From JBOGXA01 sp050694175 (GTDB lineage: Bacteria > Actinomycetota > CADDZG01 > WHSQ01): a stretch of DNA of 64,000 nucleotides. Numbering within the stretch: position 1 is the stretch's first letter; each line of letters begins with the position of its first letter. Positions 42,481 to 53,088 of the stretch are shown one piece after another. The notes below the pieces were generated by a model. The model did no database searches and was not told the origin of the DNA. It saw only the letters and a list, made by a program, of their open reading frames with translations. The stretch lies in NCBI GenBank assembly GCA_050694175.1, contig JBOGXA010000001.1, forward strand, positions 199,986 through 263,985. The letters run 5' to 3'. The translations under genes were made by a program, and so were the position numbers.

Positions 42481-42651
42481 ATGCCGGTAGACCAACGACT
42501 GCTCGACATACTGATCTGCCCGAACTGTCACGGCGAAGTCTCTTACGACGCGGCCCGCGACGTCATCGAGTGCAAAGGTGATTGCAAATACGTGTACCCG
42601 GTGCGGGACGACATTCCGGTGATGCTGATCGACGAAGCGCAGAAGCCGTGA
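42481..42651 (+). CDS. Trm112-like zinc-ribbon protein (56 aa)
   Basis: The translation from the ATG reads MPVDQRLLDILICPNCHGEV and ends DDIPVMLIDEAQKP. Two cysteine pairs (CPNC; CKGDC) and the YVYPVRDDIPVML strand are the Trm112/YcaR family signature. Bacterial members are small, often act as partners of methyltransferases, and commonly sit in this gene order in actinobacteria. A GGAGGGG Shine-Dalgarno lies just upstream. Its TGA overlaps the next start (GTGA). Confidence 0.9.
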   Translation: MPVDQRLLDILICPNCHGEVSYDAARDVIECKGDCKYVYPVRDDIPVMLIDEAQKP

Positions 42652-43736
42652 TCGACCTCGACGATCTGTCTTCAATCACTCGGCTCGATTCACTCGATGT
42701 CCTCAGCTCGGTCGAAGCGTTCCCCGAGCACTGTCACCACGCGTGGAAACTCGGTACCCAGGTGCCGGATCTACCTGATGCAACGGGTATCGAGTCGATA
42801 GCCGTTCTCGGTATGGGTGGATCGGGTTCGGCCGGAGATGTGGCCCAGGCGATAGTGGAGCCTCGCCTTCCCATTCCGTTTCGGGTCTTCAAGTCTTACG
42901 GCCCTCTGCCGGAATGGATCGGTCGCAACACGCTGGTCGTTGCGGTTTCTTACTCAGGTGAGACCGAGGAGGTGCTGACGGTTCTCGATGAAGCACACAC
43001 GCTCGGAACTCGTACGGTGACGATCTCCTCGGGCGGCCGGCTGGCCGAGCTCGCGGTCGAGTACGGCAGCGCGCACCTCTCGGTCCCGACCGGCCTTCCG
43101 CAACCCCGCGCCGCGCTTGCGTATCTGGCCATGCCCTTGTTGTCGGTGCTGGCGTCGATGGAGGTCGTCCCCGATCTTTCCGAGGATGTCGACGAGACCG
43201 TGGCGGTGGTGGGGGATATCGCCGAACGATGTCAACGCAAGCAACCGCTCGAAGACAACGTCGCAAAACAGATCGCCACGTTGTTGGCCGGGAAGGTGCC
43301 GATCGTGTACGGAGCAGCCGGCCTGGGCGCGACCGCCGCGTATCGCTTCAAGTGCGATATCAACGAGTACGCGAAGGAGCCGGCCTTTGCGGCCGAGCTT
43401 CCCGAGGCGAACCACAATGAAATCGTCGGTTGGAACGTGCTCGACGACCTCACGAGACGGCATTTCGCAGCGGTGATGATCCGGGACGTGGACGAGGATC
43501 CGCGCATCGCCCGCCGCTTCAACGCGACGACCGAGCTCATGCACGGCCACTTTGCGTCCGTGACCGACGTCGTGGCCTCCGGTACAAGCGAGATGGCCCG
43601 CCTGTTCTCGCTCCTACTGATCGGTCAGATGGCAGCCATCTACACAGGCCTCGCCAACGAGGTTGATCCGGGCCCCGTGGAAGCGATCGCGAAACTGAAG
43701 CTCGAACTGAGGGAACGAGAAGAGGGAGCTATCTGA
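42648..43736 (+). CDS. SIS-domain bifunctional phosphoglucose/phosphomannose isomerase-like protein
   Basis: A 362-residue two-lobe SIS protein. SIS motif 1 is VLGMGGSGSAGDVAQA, sugar-phosphate site VVAVSYSGETEEVL, and the C-terminal lobe has ELPEANHNEIVGW, typical of the archaeal and actinobacterial bifunctional phosphoglucose/phosphomannose isomerases. It would link fructose-6-phosphate to mannose-6-phosphate and so feed ManB. The corresponding mycobacterial gene (between manB and manA) is less well defined enzymatically. GTG start overlaps the Trm112-like stop; its own TGA overlaps the sahH ATG. Confidence 0.9.
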   Translation: MIDLDDLSSITRLDSLDVLSSVEAFPEHCHHAWKLGTQVPDLPDATGIESIAVLGMGGSGSAGDVAQAIVEPRLPIPFRVFKSYGPLPEWIGRNTLVVAVSYSGETEEVLTVLDEAHTLGTRTVTISSGGRLAELAVEYGSAHLSVPTGLPQPRAALAYLAMPLLSVLASMEVVPDLSEDVDETVAVVGDIAERCQRKQPLEDNVAKQIATLLAGKVPIVYGAAGLGATAAYRFKCDINEYAKEPAFAAELPEANHNEIVGWNVLDDLTRRHFAAVMIRDVDEDPRIARRFNATTELMHGHFASVTDVVASGTSEMARLFSLLLIGQMAAIYTGLANEVDPGPVEAIAKLKLELREREEGAI

Positions 43737-44998
43737 TGACGCTTGACGCCGACATCAAGGATCCGTCGCTGGCCGCGGAGGGCCGGCTGCGCATCGAATG
43801 GGCCGACCGGCAGATGCCGGTTCTGGCAAGGATCCGCGAGCGCTTCACGAAGGAGCGGCCCCTCGAAGGGATCAGGATCGCCGCGTGCCTGCACGTGACC
43901 TCAGAGACCGCAAATCTGATGCGGACGCTAGAGGCCGGCGGGGCCGATGTCGCTGTGTGCGCGTCGAATCCCCTGTCGACTCAAGACGACACCGCTGCGG
44001 GCCTGGTGCACGAATTCGGGATTCCGACGTATGCAATACGCGGAGTCGACCAGGGGGGTTACTACGGACACATCAAGGCGGTTCTGGACCGGCGGCCGAT
44101 GATCACAATGGACGACGGTGGTGACCTGGTCACGATGCTGCACCAGCAGCGGCAGGACCAGATGTCGGAGATCATCGGGGGGACCGAGGAGACGACGACC
44201 GGAGTCATCCGCCTGCGTTCCATGGAGGAGCGAGGAGTTCTCGGGTACCCGGTCGTGAGCGTGAACAACGCCCGCACGAAGCATCTCTTCGACAACCGCT
44301 ACGGAACGGGTCAGAGCGCGATAGACGGGATCATTCGCGCCACCAATATCCTGCTTGCCGGTCGAACCGTGGTCGTATGCGGATACGGGATGTGCGGTCG
44401 AGGAGTCGCGACCCGCGCGAAGGGAATGGGCAGTGACGTCGTCGTCGTTGAAGTCGATCCCACGCGCGCCCTCGAGGCAGCGATGGACGGTTTCCGGGTC
44501 TTGCCCGGATCGGAAGCGGCGCTTCAGGGAGACGTTTTCGTGACAGTCACGGGAAACAAGCACGTCCTTCGCTCGGAGCATTTCGAAGTCATGAAAGACG
44601 GCGCCATCCTGGCCAATGCCGGCCACTTCGACATCGAGATAGATCTCGGTTCTCTTCGTGACATGGCATCGTCGGCTCGCAGGGTGCGGGCCGAGGTCGA
44701 GGAGTTCGCGCTGCCCGGCGATCGGCGCATCTACGTCCTCGCCGAAGGACGGCTCGTCAACCTCGCGGCCGCCGAAGGACATCCTGCGTCGGTGATGGAC
44801 ATGTCGTTTGCGAACCAGTCGCTGTCCGTCGAATGGCTGGTTAAGAACCACTCGTCGCTCGAGAAGAAGGTGTATCCGGTGCCCGAGGACATCGATCGCG
44901 ACGTCGCCCGGCTCAAGCTCGAGACGATGGGGGTGCGCATCGACGAACTGACGGCGACCCAACGCGCCTATCTCGAGGAGTGGGAAGAAGGCACCTAG
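43736..44998 (+). CDS. sahH: Adenosylhomocysteinase
   Basis: NAD-dependent hydrolase splitting S-adenosylhomocysteine to adenosine and homocysteine. Motifs are IAACLHVTSETANLMRTL, CASNPLSTQDDTAA, NNARTKHLFDNRYGTGQS (substrate-binding), the Rossmann VVVCGYGMCGRGVA and NAGHFDIEIDL. The length of 420 is the short form that lacks the roughly 40-residue insertion of many bacterial and eukaryotic enzymes. The ATG overlaps the isomerase stop, so it belongs to the manB operon. The last 4 bp overlap the end of the convergent mscS gene. Confidence 0.96.
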   Translation: MTLDADIKDPSLAAEGRLRIEWADRQMPVLARIRERFTKERPLEGIRIAACLHVTSETANLMRTLEAGGADVAVCASNPLSTQDDTAAGLVHEFGIPTYAIRGVDQGGYYGHIKAVLDRRPMITMDDGGDLVTMLHQQRQDQMSEIIGGTEETTTGVIRLRSMEERGVLGYPVVSVNNARTKHLFDNRYGTGQSAIDGIIRATNILLAGRTVVVCGYGMCGRGVATRAKGMGSDVVVVEVDPTRALEAAMDGFRVLPGSEAALQGDVFVTVTGNKHVLRSEHFEVMKDGAILANAGHFDIEIDLGSLRDMASSARRVRAEVEEFALPGDRRIYVLAEGRLVNLAAAEGHPASVMDMSFANQSLSVEWLVKNHSSLEKKVYPVPEDIDRDVARLKLETMGVRIDELTATQRAYLEEWEEGT

Positions 44999-45864
44999 TT
45001 CGTCGTCTTGGCACCGTCGGCCTGCACCATCACCCGATGCGGAAACGGGATCTCGATGCTCTCCCGGTCGAATGCGACCTTGATGCGCTCACGCAGCTGG
45101 CGACCCACATCCCACTGGCGGGCCGGCTTGGTCTCGGCGACGACGCGCCACACCACCTCGTACTCGCCCAGGGTCTCGACTCCCAGAACCTCGGGAGGTG
45201 AGTAGAGACTGCGGCCGAGGGAGGAATCCTCTTTCGCCTCGATTGCAACGCGCTCGAGCACTTCTCTAACGCGTGACGGTTCCTCGCCGTAGCCAACACC
45301 TACGTCGACGACCGCACGAGCCCAATCCTTTGAGCGATTGGCGACGTGAGTGATCGCGCCGTTGGCGATGTAGTGCATGGTGCCGTCGAGGTCGCGCACG
45401 CCGGTGACCCTTAGCGTCAACTCCTCGACCTTCCCGGTGGCGACCTGATTGATCATGATGACGTCGCCGACGCCGTACTGATCCTCGAGGAGGATGAAGA
45501 ATCCGGTAACGACATCGCGCACCAGGTTCTGAGCGCCGAAACCGACCGCGAGGCCGACGATTCCAACCCCGGCCAGGAGCGGAGCAAGATTGAATCCCAG
45601 CTCGCTCAAGACGTAGAGACCGGCGAGCGACCAGATTGCGACGATGCCCGTGGACGACAAGACCTTTGCGAGGGTCCGCGTGCGCTGGAGCGCGCGTATC
45701 GGTGTCGTGTGCTCCGACACCTTGCTCTCGACGCGCGTCACAGACTTGTGGAGAAGGCGCGTCAGCAGGAACGCGAGCACCAGCACTCCGGTGATCCGGA
45801 GCCCGGCGCCGATCAGATTTGCCTGGTTCTCGGTCAGCCAGCCTGTCAGGTCGTCCCAGGACAT
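44995..45864 (-). CDS. mscS: Small-conductance mechanosensitive channel (MscS family)
   Basis: A 289-residue MscS-type channel. There are three N-terminal spans: LIGAGLRITGVLVLAFLLTRL, GIVAIWSLAGLYVLSELGF, and the pore helix with its Gly/Ala spacing LAGVGIVGLAVGFGAQNLVRD. Next come the beta domain entry YGVGDVIMINQVATGKVEEL and a C-terminal alpha/beta cage (VDVGVGYGEEPSRV). It releases solutes under hypo-osmotic shock. A clear Shine-Dalgarno (AGGAGG) precedes the ATG. Upstream lie a hairpin and 61-bp tandem repeats. Confidence 0.93.
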   Translation of the reverse strand: MSWDDLTGWLTENQANLIGAGLRITGVLVLAFLLTRLLHKSVTRVESKVSEHTTPIRALQRTRTLAKVLSSTGIVAIWSLAGLYVLSELGFNLAPLLAGVGIVGLAVGFGAQNLVRDVVTGFFILLEDQYGVGDVIMINQVATGKVEELTLRVTGVRDLDGTMHYIANGAITHVANRSKDWARAVVDVGVGYGEEPSRVREVLERVAIEAKEDSSLGRSLYSPPEVLGVETLGEYEVVWRVVAETKPARQWDVGRQLRERIKVAFDRESIEIPFPHRVMVQADGAKTTN

Positions 45865-45912
45865 GGTCGTTGGTCCTCCTGTGGTTTGTGGGGTGGGTAA
45901 CGCCGGGGATCG

Positions 45913-45932
45913 GGCATCCCCCGAGGGATGCC
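45913..45932. repeat. 8-bp hairpin next to the 61-bp repeats
   Basis: Perfect arms GGCATCCC/GGGATGCC with CCGA loop, upstream of mscS and abutting the first repeat. Its loop region resembles the end of each repeat unit (CCATCCCGCGATGG), so it may be a degenerate third copy. Confidence 0.55.
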
Positions 45933-46062
45933 GTGGCGTCTCATGCGACTACGTGACGCCCGAGCAGCCGGGGCCATCCCGCGATGGATTCCCGTGGCGT
46001 CTCATGCGACTACGTGACGCCCGAGCAGCCGGGGCCATCCCGCGATGGATTCCCGTGGCGTC
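45932..46062. repeat. Two exact tandem copies (plus 9 bp) of a 61-bp unit
   Basis: Units 45932-45992 and 45993-46053 are identical, and the first 9 bp recur at 46054. Each ends in a short palindrome (CCATCCCGCGATGG). The array occupies the divergent region between mscS and comF, so it could carry regulatory sites for either. Confidence 0.93.
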
Positions 46063-46074
46063 GCACCCCCTGCA

Positions 46075-46080
46075 TACCGT
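46075..46080 (+). promoter_or_regulatory. Putative leaderless -10 (TACCGT), 7 nt before comF
   Basis: Ends 7 nt before the GTG at 46088. It also overlaps another in-frame GTG at 46079, so the start choice rests on this hexamer. Confidence 0.4.
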
Positions 46081-46087
46081 GGACGTC

Positions 46088-46735
46088 GTGGACTTCGCAA
46101 ACGCCCTGCTCGACCTGGCCGGAACGGATCGCTGCTGCGGGTGCCGCCGGCGCGGGTCGGTCCTGTGCCCCTCGTGCGCACGCGGGCTGCGGCCCGCCCC
46201 CGACCTGGGGCCGATCCCGGGGATCGATCGAGCACTCGCGGCCCTCGAATACGAGGACCCGGCCCGTGCCCTGGTGCTCGCCCTCAAGCTGTCGGGCCGG
46301 AGGGGCGCCGCCGAGCCTCTCGTCGACGCGATGTGGAGGCGGGCCGTGCGGGAGGGGCTCCGGGGCGCGGTGGTGACCTGGGTCCCGGCCCGGCCGCCGG
46401 ACGTGCGGGTTCGGGGCTTCGACCACGCCGAGCTGCTCGCCCGGGGTCTGGCGCGGCGCACCGGGCTCCCGGCCCGGAGGCTCGTGGCGCGAGCGGGGGC
46501 CGCACCGGATCAGGCCTCCCTTCCCGCCGCCGAACGTCTCCGAAACCTCGCGGGCGCATTCCGCGCCCGCCCCGCCTCGGCGTGCGTGGTGCTCGTCGAT
46601 GACCTCGTGACGACGGGGGCGACGGCGACGGCGTGTGCCGCCGCGCTGCGGGCCGCGGGGGCGCCGGGAGTTGAGCTGATGGCGGCCTGCCGGACCCCTA
46701 AGAACGCGTCGAGCGTGCACTTGACCACGAAATAG
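46088..46735 (+). CDS. comF: ComF/GntX-family phosphoribosyltransferase-like protein
   Basis: A 215-residue ComF protein with an N-terminal zinc ribbon (RCCGCRRRGSVLCPSCARGL) and a phosphoribosyltransferase domain with the PRPP loop VVLVDDLVTTGATA. VTWVPARPPDVRVRGFDHAE and GLPARRLVARAGAAPDQASL are also family-typical. ComF proteins are linked to DNA uptake or recombination. The C-terminal codons (TPKNASSVHLTTK) are unlike the family. They lie in a 49-bp palindrome whose twin sits at the end of the next gene, so the original comF end seems to have been replaced. The stop codon TAG lies in the palindrome loop. Confidence 0.88.
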   Translation: MDFANALLDLAGTDRCCGCRRRGSVLCPSCARGLRPAPDLGPIPGIDRALAALEYEDPARALVLALKLSGRRGAAEPLVDAMWRRAVREGLRGAVVTWVPARPPDVRVRGFDHAELLARGLARRTGLPARRLVARAGAAPDQASLPAAERLRNLAGAFRARPASACVVLVDDLVTTGATATACAAALRAAGAPGVELMAACRTPKNASSVHLTTK

Positions 46736-46756
46736 GTGGTCAGGCGCACGCTCGAC
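46708..46756. repeat. 49-bp palindromic element, copy 1
   Basis: Arms of 21 bp (46708-46728 and 46736-46756) pair at 19 positions plus one wobble, around the loop GAAATAG. The left arm starts GTCGAGCGTGCAC. It overlaps the 3' end of comF. It shares TGACCACGAAAT and ACGCTCGAC with copy 2, in the same orientation. Confidence 0.85.
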
Positions 46757-46839
46757 AACCTGATCGACCGGCTGTGGTGCTCGCCACAGGTGAGCGGCGA
46801 CAGGCAATCCACGATGTGGCCATGGAAACCGAGGCCCCC

Positions 46840-47766
46840 ATGGGTACAGACATGGCCTGCGGTCGGATAGCGAATCGTCAGTACGGTGTTCTGTCGAGAA
46901 ACCAGGCACTGGCTTCTGGAATGACCGAACCCATGATTTGGCACCGGATTGGATCGGGGCGGTGGGAAAGCGTGTTGCCCGGCGTGTATCGAATTAGCGG
47001 GGCGCCCATCTTCGCGTTGCAGCAGCTGATGGCCGCTCACCTCTATGCGGGAAGGGACAGCGTCGTATGTGCGAGATCGGCGGCAGCCGCGTGGGGTCTC
47101 GAAGGTGGCCTCTTCGTCCCCGTGGAGGTCGCCTCGCCACGTCAGGTCAGGACTTCCACAGACTCAGAAGTTGTACCTCGCCGATGTAGCGCCCTGAACG
47201 CCTGCGACGTCGCACTCCTCGACTGCCTGCCGATTACGAACAGGATTCGAACTCTCATCGACATGAGTGCCGAGGTGAGCGAACGGACGCTCGATATCGC
47301 TTTGGACCAAGTCCTGCGATCGCGGCCCGCTTCGCTGGGCAAGTTGGTGAGGCGCATGGACGAACTTCGACCGATGCGTCTGCGCGGGACTGCTCGGCTG
47401 CGTCGCCTCGTCGAAGAAAGAGACCCGAGACGTGCTATGACGGAAAGCCAGCTCGAGACGCTCGTTCGCCGTTGGATCAGGAGACACGGATTTCCCGAAC
47501 CAGTGGTTCAACACCGCGTCTTGCTTCCTCAGTACGGCACCGCGCGACTGGACTTCGCTTACCCAGACAAGTTGGTTGGTGTCGAGGCAGACTCCTATGC
47601 CTGGCATTCGAGCCGCGATGCGTTCGAGCGCGATCGGGCCCGTAACAGCGAGTTCGCAAGCCTGGGCTGGATCATCATCCAAACCACAAGCCGAGAGATG
47701 GAGCGCTACCCCGACCGGCCTGCGACGCGATTGTGGCGTGCTCTCGAACGTCGAGCGTTCACCTGA
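46840..47766 (+). CDS. AbiEi-type HTH plus DUF559 (PD-(D/E)XK/Vsr-like) protein
   Basis: The N-terminal 80 residues match the AbiEi antitoxin-type winged helix (GRIANRQYGVLSRNQALASGM; SGRWESVLPGVYRI). The C-terminal 100 residues are DUF559, a Vsr-like nuclease fold. Candidate metal residues are the Glu of MTESQLETLVRRW, the Asp of TARLDFAYPD and the Glu of VGVEADSYAWH, followed by FERDRARNSEFASLGW. Such fusions are frequent and multi-copy in actinobacteria; their role is unknown. No AbiEii toxin gene is adjacent. The start could be GTG 46774, ATG 46822 or this ATG, which fits the family. The gene is bracketed by two copies of one palindrome. Confidence 0.82.
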   Translation: MGTDMACGRIANRQYGVLSRNQALASGMTEPMIWHRIGSGRWESVLPGVYRISGAPIFALQQLMAAHLYAGRDSVVCARSAAAAWGLEGGLFVPVEVASPRQVRTSTDSEVVPRRCSALNACDVALLDCLPITNRIRTLIDMSAEVSERTLDIALDQVLRSRPASLGKLVRRMDELRPMRLRGTARLRRLVEERDPRRAMTESQLETLVRRWIRRHGFPEPVVQHRVLLPQYGTARLDFAYPDKLVGVEADSYAWHSSRDAFERDRARNSEFASLGWIIIQTTSREMERYPDRPATRLWRALERRAFT

Positions 47767-47798
47767 CCACGAAATGGAGGGTCAAACGCACGCTCGAC
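47750..47798. repeat. 49-bp palindromic element, copy 2
   Basis: Arms 47750-47770 and 47778-47798 around GAAATGG, imperfect in the inner stem. It overlaps the stop codon of the DUF559 gene (TGA in the left arm). It has the same orientation and length as copy 1, 1042 bp away. Confidence 0.85.
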
Positions 47799-47801
47799 GC
47801 G

Positions 47802-48674
47802 TCAGGACCATTTCTCGAGGCCGCTGAGGTACTCGAGCATCGCCTCGGTTGTGCGGTCGGGCTGCTCCTGCTGGGTCCAGTGCCCGCAATCGTCGATAAC
47901 CACCTTGGTGAGATCGGGCACGCGCTTCTCCATGCCCTCGGCCATCTCGGGCCGGAGGACCGGGTCGCCCGCCCCCGAAATCAGCAGGCAGGGCACCTCG
48001 ATCCGGACACCGTCGAACCGGGCCAGGAGGTCCCAGTTGCGATCGATGTTCCTGTAGTACTCGAGCGGTGGGGTGGTCGCTCCGGCCGGCCGGAGCGGCT
48101 CGGCGTAGGTAGCCAGCACCTCATCGGTGAAGACCTCTTTCCGAACGGTGGCCGGGCCCAGGAAGAACAGGCGCAGAAAGCCGTCGAGGTCGGACTCCGC
48201 CCACGCCTCGGCGGCACCCCGCTCTTGGAAGGCGACGATGTACGCGGTGCGGGAAGACCCGGAGCGGCGCATGAGCTCGACGGGAGGTTCCTCGGGCCGC
48301 TCCAGATCCGGCGTGTTGAGCCCGATCACTCCGGCCGTCGCCGCGGCGTACATGCGGGCGAAGGGCCACACCAGCAGCCCGCCCCAGTCGTGGCCCACCA
48401 TCACCGCTTGGCGGGCGCCCAGGCCGCGGACGACGCCGGCAAGGCAGCCACATAGCCAGTCCACGTCGTACGTCACATCCGGTTTGTCCGACCGTCCGTA
48501 CCCGGGCAGGTCCACGGCGACCGCCCGGAAGCCCGCCTCGGCCAGGGGGGCGAGCTGGTGACGCCATGAGTACGAGTGCTCGGGAAAGCCGTGACACAAG
48601 AGCACTAGCGGGCCCTCGCCCTGCTCGACGTAGTAGAGACGGATGCCCGCAGTCACCACGTAGCCGCTTCGCAC
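47802..48674 (-). CDS. Epoxide hydrolase-like alpha/beta hydrolase
   Basis: A 290-residue protein. The oxyanion motif HGFPEHSYSWRHQ is typical of epoxide hydrolases and haloalkane dehalogenases. The nucleophile is the Asp in VMVGHDWGGLLVW, and the catalytic His is in DDCGHWTQQEQP. A cap domain (about 140-210) has tyrosines (RTAYIVAF; YYRNIDRNW) that may activate epoxide oxygen. The GTG start follows a TAGTCT hexamer by 6 nt. Its stop lies 4 bp from the end of palindrome copy 2. Confidence 0.88.
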   Translation of the reverse strand: MRSGYVVTAGIRLYYVEQGEGPLVLLCHGFPEHSYSWRHQLAPLAEAGFRAVAVDLPGYGRSDKPDVTYDVDWLCGCLAGVVRGLGARQAVMVGHDWGGLLVWPFARMYAAATAGVIGLNTPDLERPEEPPVELMRRSGSSRTAYIVAFQERGAAEAWAESDLDGFLRLFFLGPATVRKEVFTDEVLATYAEPLRPAGATTPPLEYYRNIDRNWDLLARFDGVRIEVPCLLISGAGDPVLRPEMAEGMEKRVPDLTKVVIDDCGHWTQQEQPDRTTEAMLEYLSGLEKWS

Positions 48675-48680
48675 TAGCCG

Positions 48681-48686
48681 AGACTA
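48681..48686 (-). promoter_or_regulatory. Putative leaderless -10 (TAGTCT), 6 nt before the epoxide hydrolase gene
   Basis: Reads TAGTCT on the minus strand. No Shine-Dalgarno lies between it and the GTG at 48674. Confidence 0.55.
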
Positions 48687-48736
48687 ACCACAACATTCTC
48701 ATCAACCTCCGGCCCCTTTGAGCCGAACTAGTACAG

Positions 48737-48752
48737 AATGCTTAGTGCATTC
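48737..48752. promoter_or_regulatory. Operator-like palindrome upstream of the response regulator gene
   Basis: Arms GAATGC and GCATTC with a five-base spacer (one base of uncertainty at the left edge), with an outer AGCCG/CGGCT pair further out. It lies about 85 bp before the response regulator start, where an activator or autoregulatory site would be expected. Confidence 0.4.
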
Positions 48753-48833
48753 CGGCTGGTCAGAGAGCTAGAATCCGGGCTACTTAACCTCCGAAAACTA
48801 TCCAATTCAGGATGAAAGGTACATAACGCATCC

Positions 48834-49526
48834 ATGGTCATGAACAGCCCCGGCATCCCGGCGGGCGAGCCCATTCGGGTGGTGATCGTCGATGACCATG
48901 CGCTGTTCCGGCGCGGCCTTCAGATGGTCCTCGAGGGCGAGCCCGACATCGATGTCGTCGCCGAAGCCAGCGACGGGCACGAGGCCGTCGAGAAAGCAGA
49001 GCAAACGACCCCCGACGTCGTCCTGATGGATGTCCGCATGCCCAAGCGCTCCGGGATCGAGGCGACCCGGGCGATCAAGGACACGCTTCCCTCAACCAAG
49101 ATCCTGATGCTCACGATCTCCGACGAGGAGGCCGACCTCTACGAGGCCATCAAAGCCGGCGCCTCCGGCTACCTGCTCAAGGAGATCTCGATCGACGAGG
49201 TTTCCGGCGCAGTGCGTTCGGTTCACAGCGGCCAGTCGCTGATCTCGCCGTCCATGGCTTCCAAACTCCTCACCGAGTTCGCCGCAATGGTCAAGCGTCG
49301 CGACGAGCGCACCCAGGTCCCGGGCCCCCGGCTCACGGAGCGAGAGCTCGAGGTTCTGAGGCTCGTGGCCAAGGGGATGAACAACCGGGACATCGGTAAC
49401 GAGCTGTTCATCTCCGAGAACACAGTGAAGAACCACGTGCGCAACATCCTCGAGAAACTCCATCTCCACTCACGGATGGAGGCGGTCGTTTACGCCGTGC
49501 GCGAGAAGCTGCTCGACATCAAGTAG
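48834..49526 (+). CDS. NarL/FixJ-family response regulator (orphan)
   Basis: Receiver domain with the acidic pair Asp20-Asp21 (VVIVDDHALFRRGL) and phosphoacceptor Asp66 (VVLMDVRMPKRSG), then a LuxR-type helix-turn-helix (LTERELEVLRLVAKGMNNRD; ISENTVKNHVRNIL). The length of 230 is standard. No histidine kinase is adjacent: secA follows 92 bp later on the same strand. It must be paired with a distant kinase or be kinase-independent. ATG 48840 is an alternative start. Confidence 0.93.
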   Translation: MVMNSPGIPAGEPIRVVIVDDHALFRRGLQMVLEGEPDIDVVAEASDGHEAVEKAEQTTPDVVLMDVRMPKRSGIEATRAIKDTLPSTKILMLTISDEEADLYEAIKAGASGYLLKEISIDEVSGAVRSVHSGQSLISPSMASKLLTEFAAMVKRRDERTQVPGPRLTERELEVLRLVAKGMNNRDIGNELFISENTVKNHVRNILEKLHLHSRMEAVVYAVREKLLDIK

Positions 49527-49617
49527 GTAGCGCCTCGAGTACGGCTCTCGGCGAAGCCGTTGCGTGGGCAAAGCGGGATAATGGGACGCTCTTACGAGGA
49601 GCGCGAGGTCAATCACC

Positions 49618-52371
<2,754 letters not shown>

Positions 52372-52380
52372 TCCTCGACC

Positions 52381-52386
52381 TACGCT
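52381..52386 (+). promoter_or_regulatory. Putative leaderless -10 (TACGCT), 6 nt before the FetA-like gene
   Basis: Starts 9 bp after the secA stop and ends 6 nt before the GTG at 52393, so this gene would have its own promoter despite the tight spacing. Confidence 0.5.
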
Positions 52387-52392
52387 GCGGAC

Positions 52393-53088
52393 GTGGCCGA
52401 ATCAGATTCCCATCCCCTCCAGGTCCAAGACCTTGAGCTCGCGCGTGGGGGACGCACGGTTCTTCACTCCGTGTCGGCCCGCTTCCCGCGCGCCGCGGTC
52501 ACTGCCATCGTAGGCCCGTCCGGGAGCGGAAAAACGAGCTTCTTGCGGTGCCTCAATCGTCTCGAGGAGCCGGCCGGAGGGCGTGTGCTCCTCGACGGTA
52601 TTGATGTCAGATCGATTGCGCCAACCGACCTCCGACGGCGGGTCGGGATGATCTTTCAAACGCCCGTTGTATTCGAGGGTGGGGTCGAGGCAAACCTGCG
52701 GTACGGATTGACACACGTAAGCGGCGAGGGCCTCGCGACGGGCCTCGAAGCCGCCGGGTTGTCGCCATCGTTCCTGAACCGAGAATCGGGTGCCCTGTCG
52801 GTGGGTCAGGCCCAGCGTGTGTGCATAGCGCGCGCTCTCGTCAGGGGCCCCGAGGTTCTGCTCATGGACGAACCGACTTCGGCCCTCGACAAGGACGCCG
52901 CCGCCCGCATCGAATCGCTCATTTGTGAGCTTGCCGACCGCGATCTCACGATCGTTCTGGTCACGCACAACCTGCAGCAGGCCAGTCGCCTCGCCTCGCA
53001 CGGGTACCTACTGGTCGACGGTCACATAACCGCGTCGGGTTCGATCGAGGAACTCGAGGCCTCGTGGCCGGGGGAGCAGACGTCGTGA
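52393..53088 (+). CDS. ABC transporter ATP-binding protein (FetA/YbbL-like)
   Basis: A 231-residue ATPase: Walker A GPSGSGKTS, Q-loop MIFQTPVVFEG, signature LSVGQAQRVCIARAL (a variant of LSGGQ), Walker B VLLMDEPTSALD and H-loop VTHNLQQ. Its partner downstream is UPF0014, so the pair corresponds to FetA-FetB, implicated in iron export and oxidative-stress tolerance in E. coli. It is translationally coupled to the partner by a GTGA overlap. Confidence 0.88.
   Translation: MAESDSHPLQVQDLELARGGRTVLHSVSARFPRAAVTAIVGPSGSGKTSFLRCLNRLEEPAGGRVLLDGIDVRSIAPTDLRRRVGMIFQTPVVFEGGVEANLRYGLTHVSGEGLATGLEAAGLSPSFLNRESGALSVGQAQRVCIARALVRGPEVLLMDEPTSALDKDAAARIESLICELADRDLTIVLVTHNLQQASRLASHGYLLVDGHITASGSIEELEASWPGEQTS

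Noticed and set aside
45932..46062. Tandem repeats considered as a CRISPR array
   Set aside because: The copies are contiguous with no unique spacers, and no cas genes are present.
45644..46087. Upstream extension of comF through the tandem repeats
   Set aside because: The added residues are translated repeat and antisense mscS sequence; ComF begins at the zinc ribbon near 46088.
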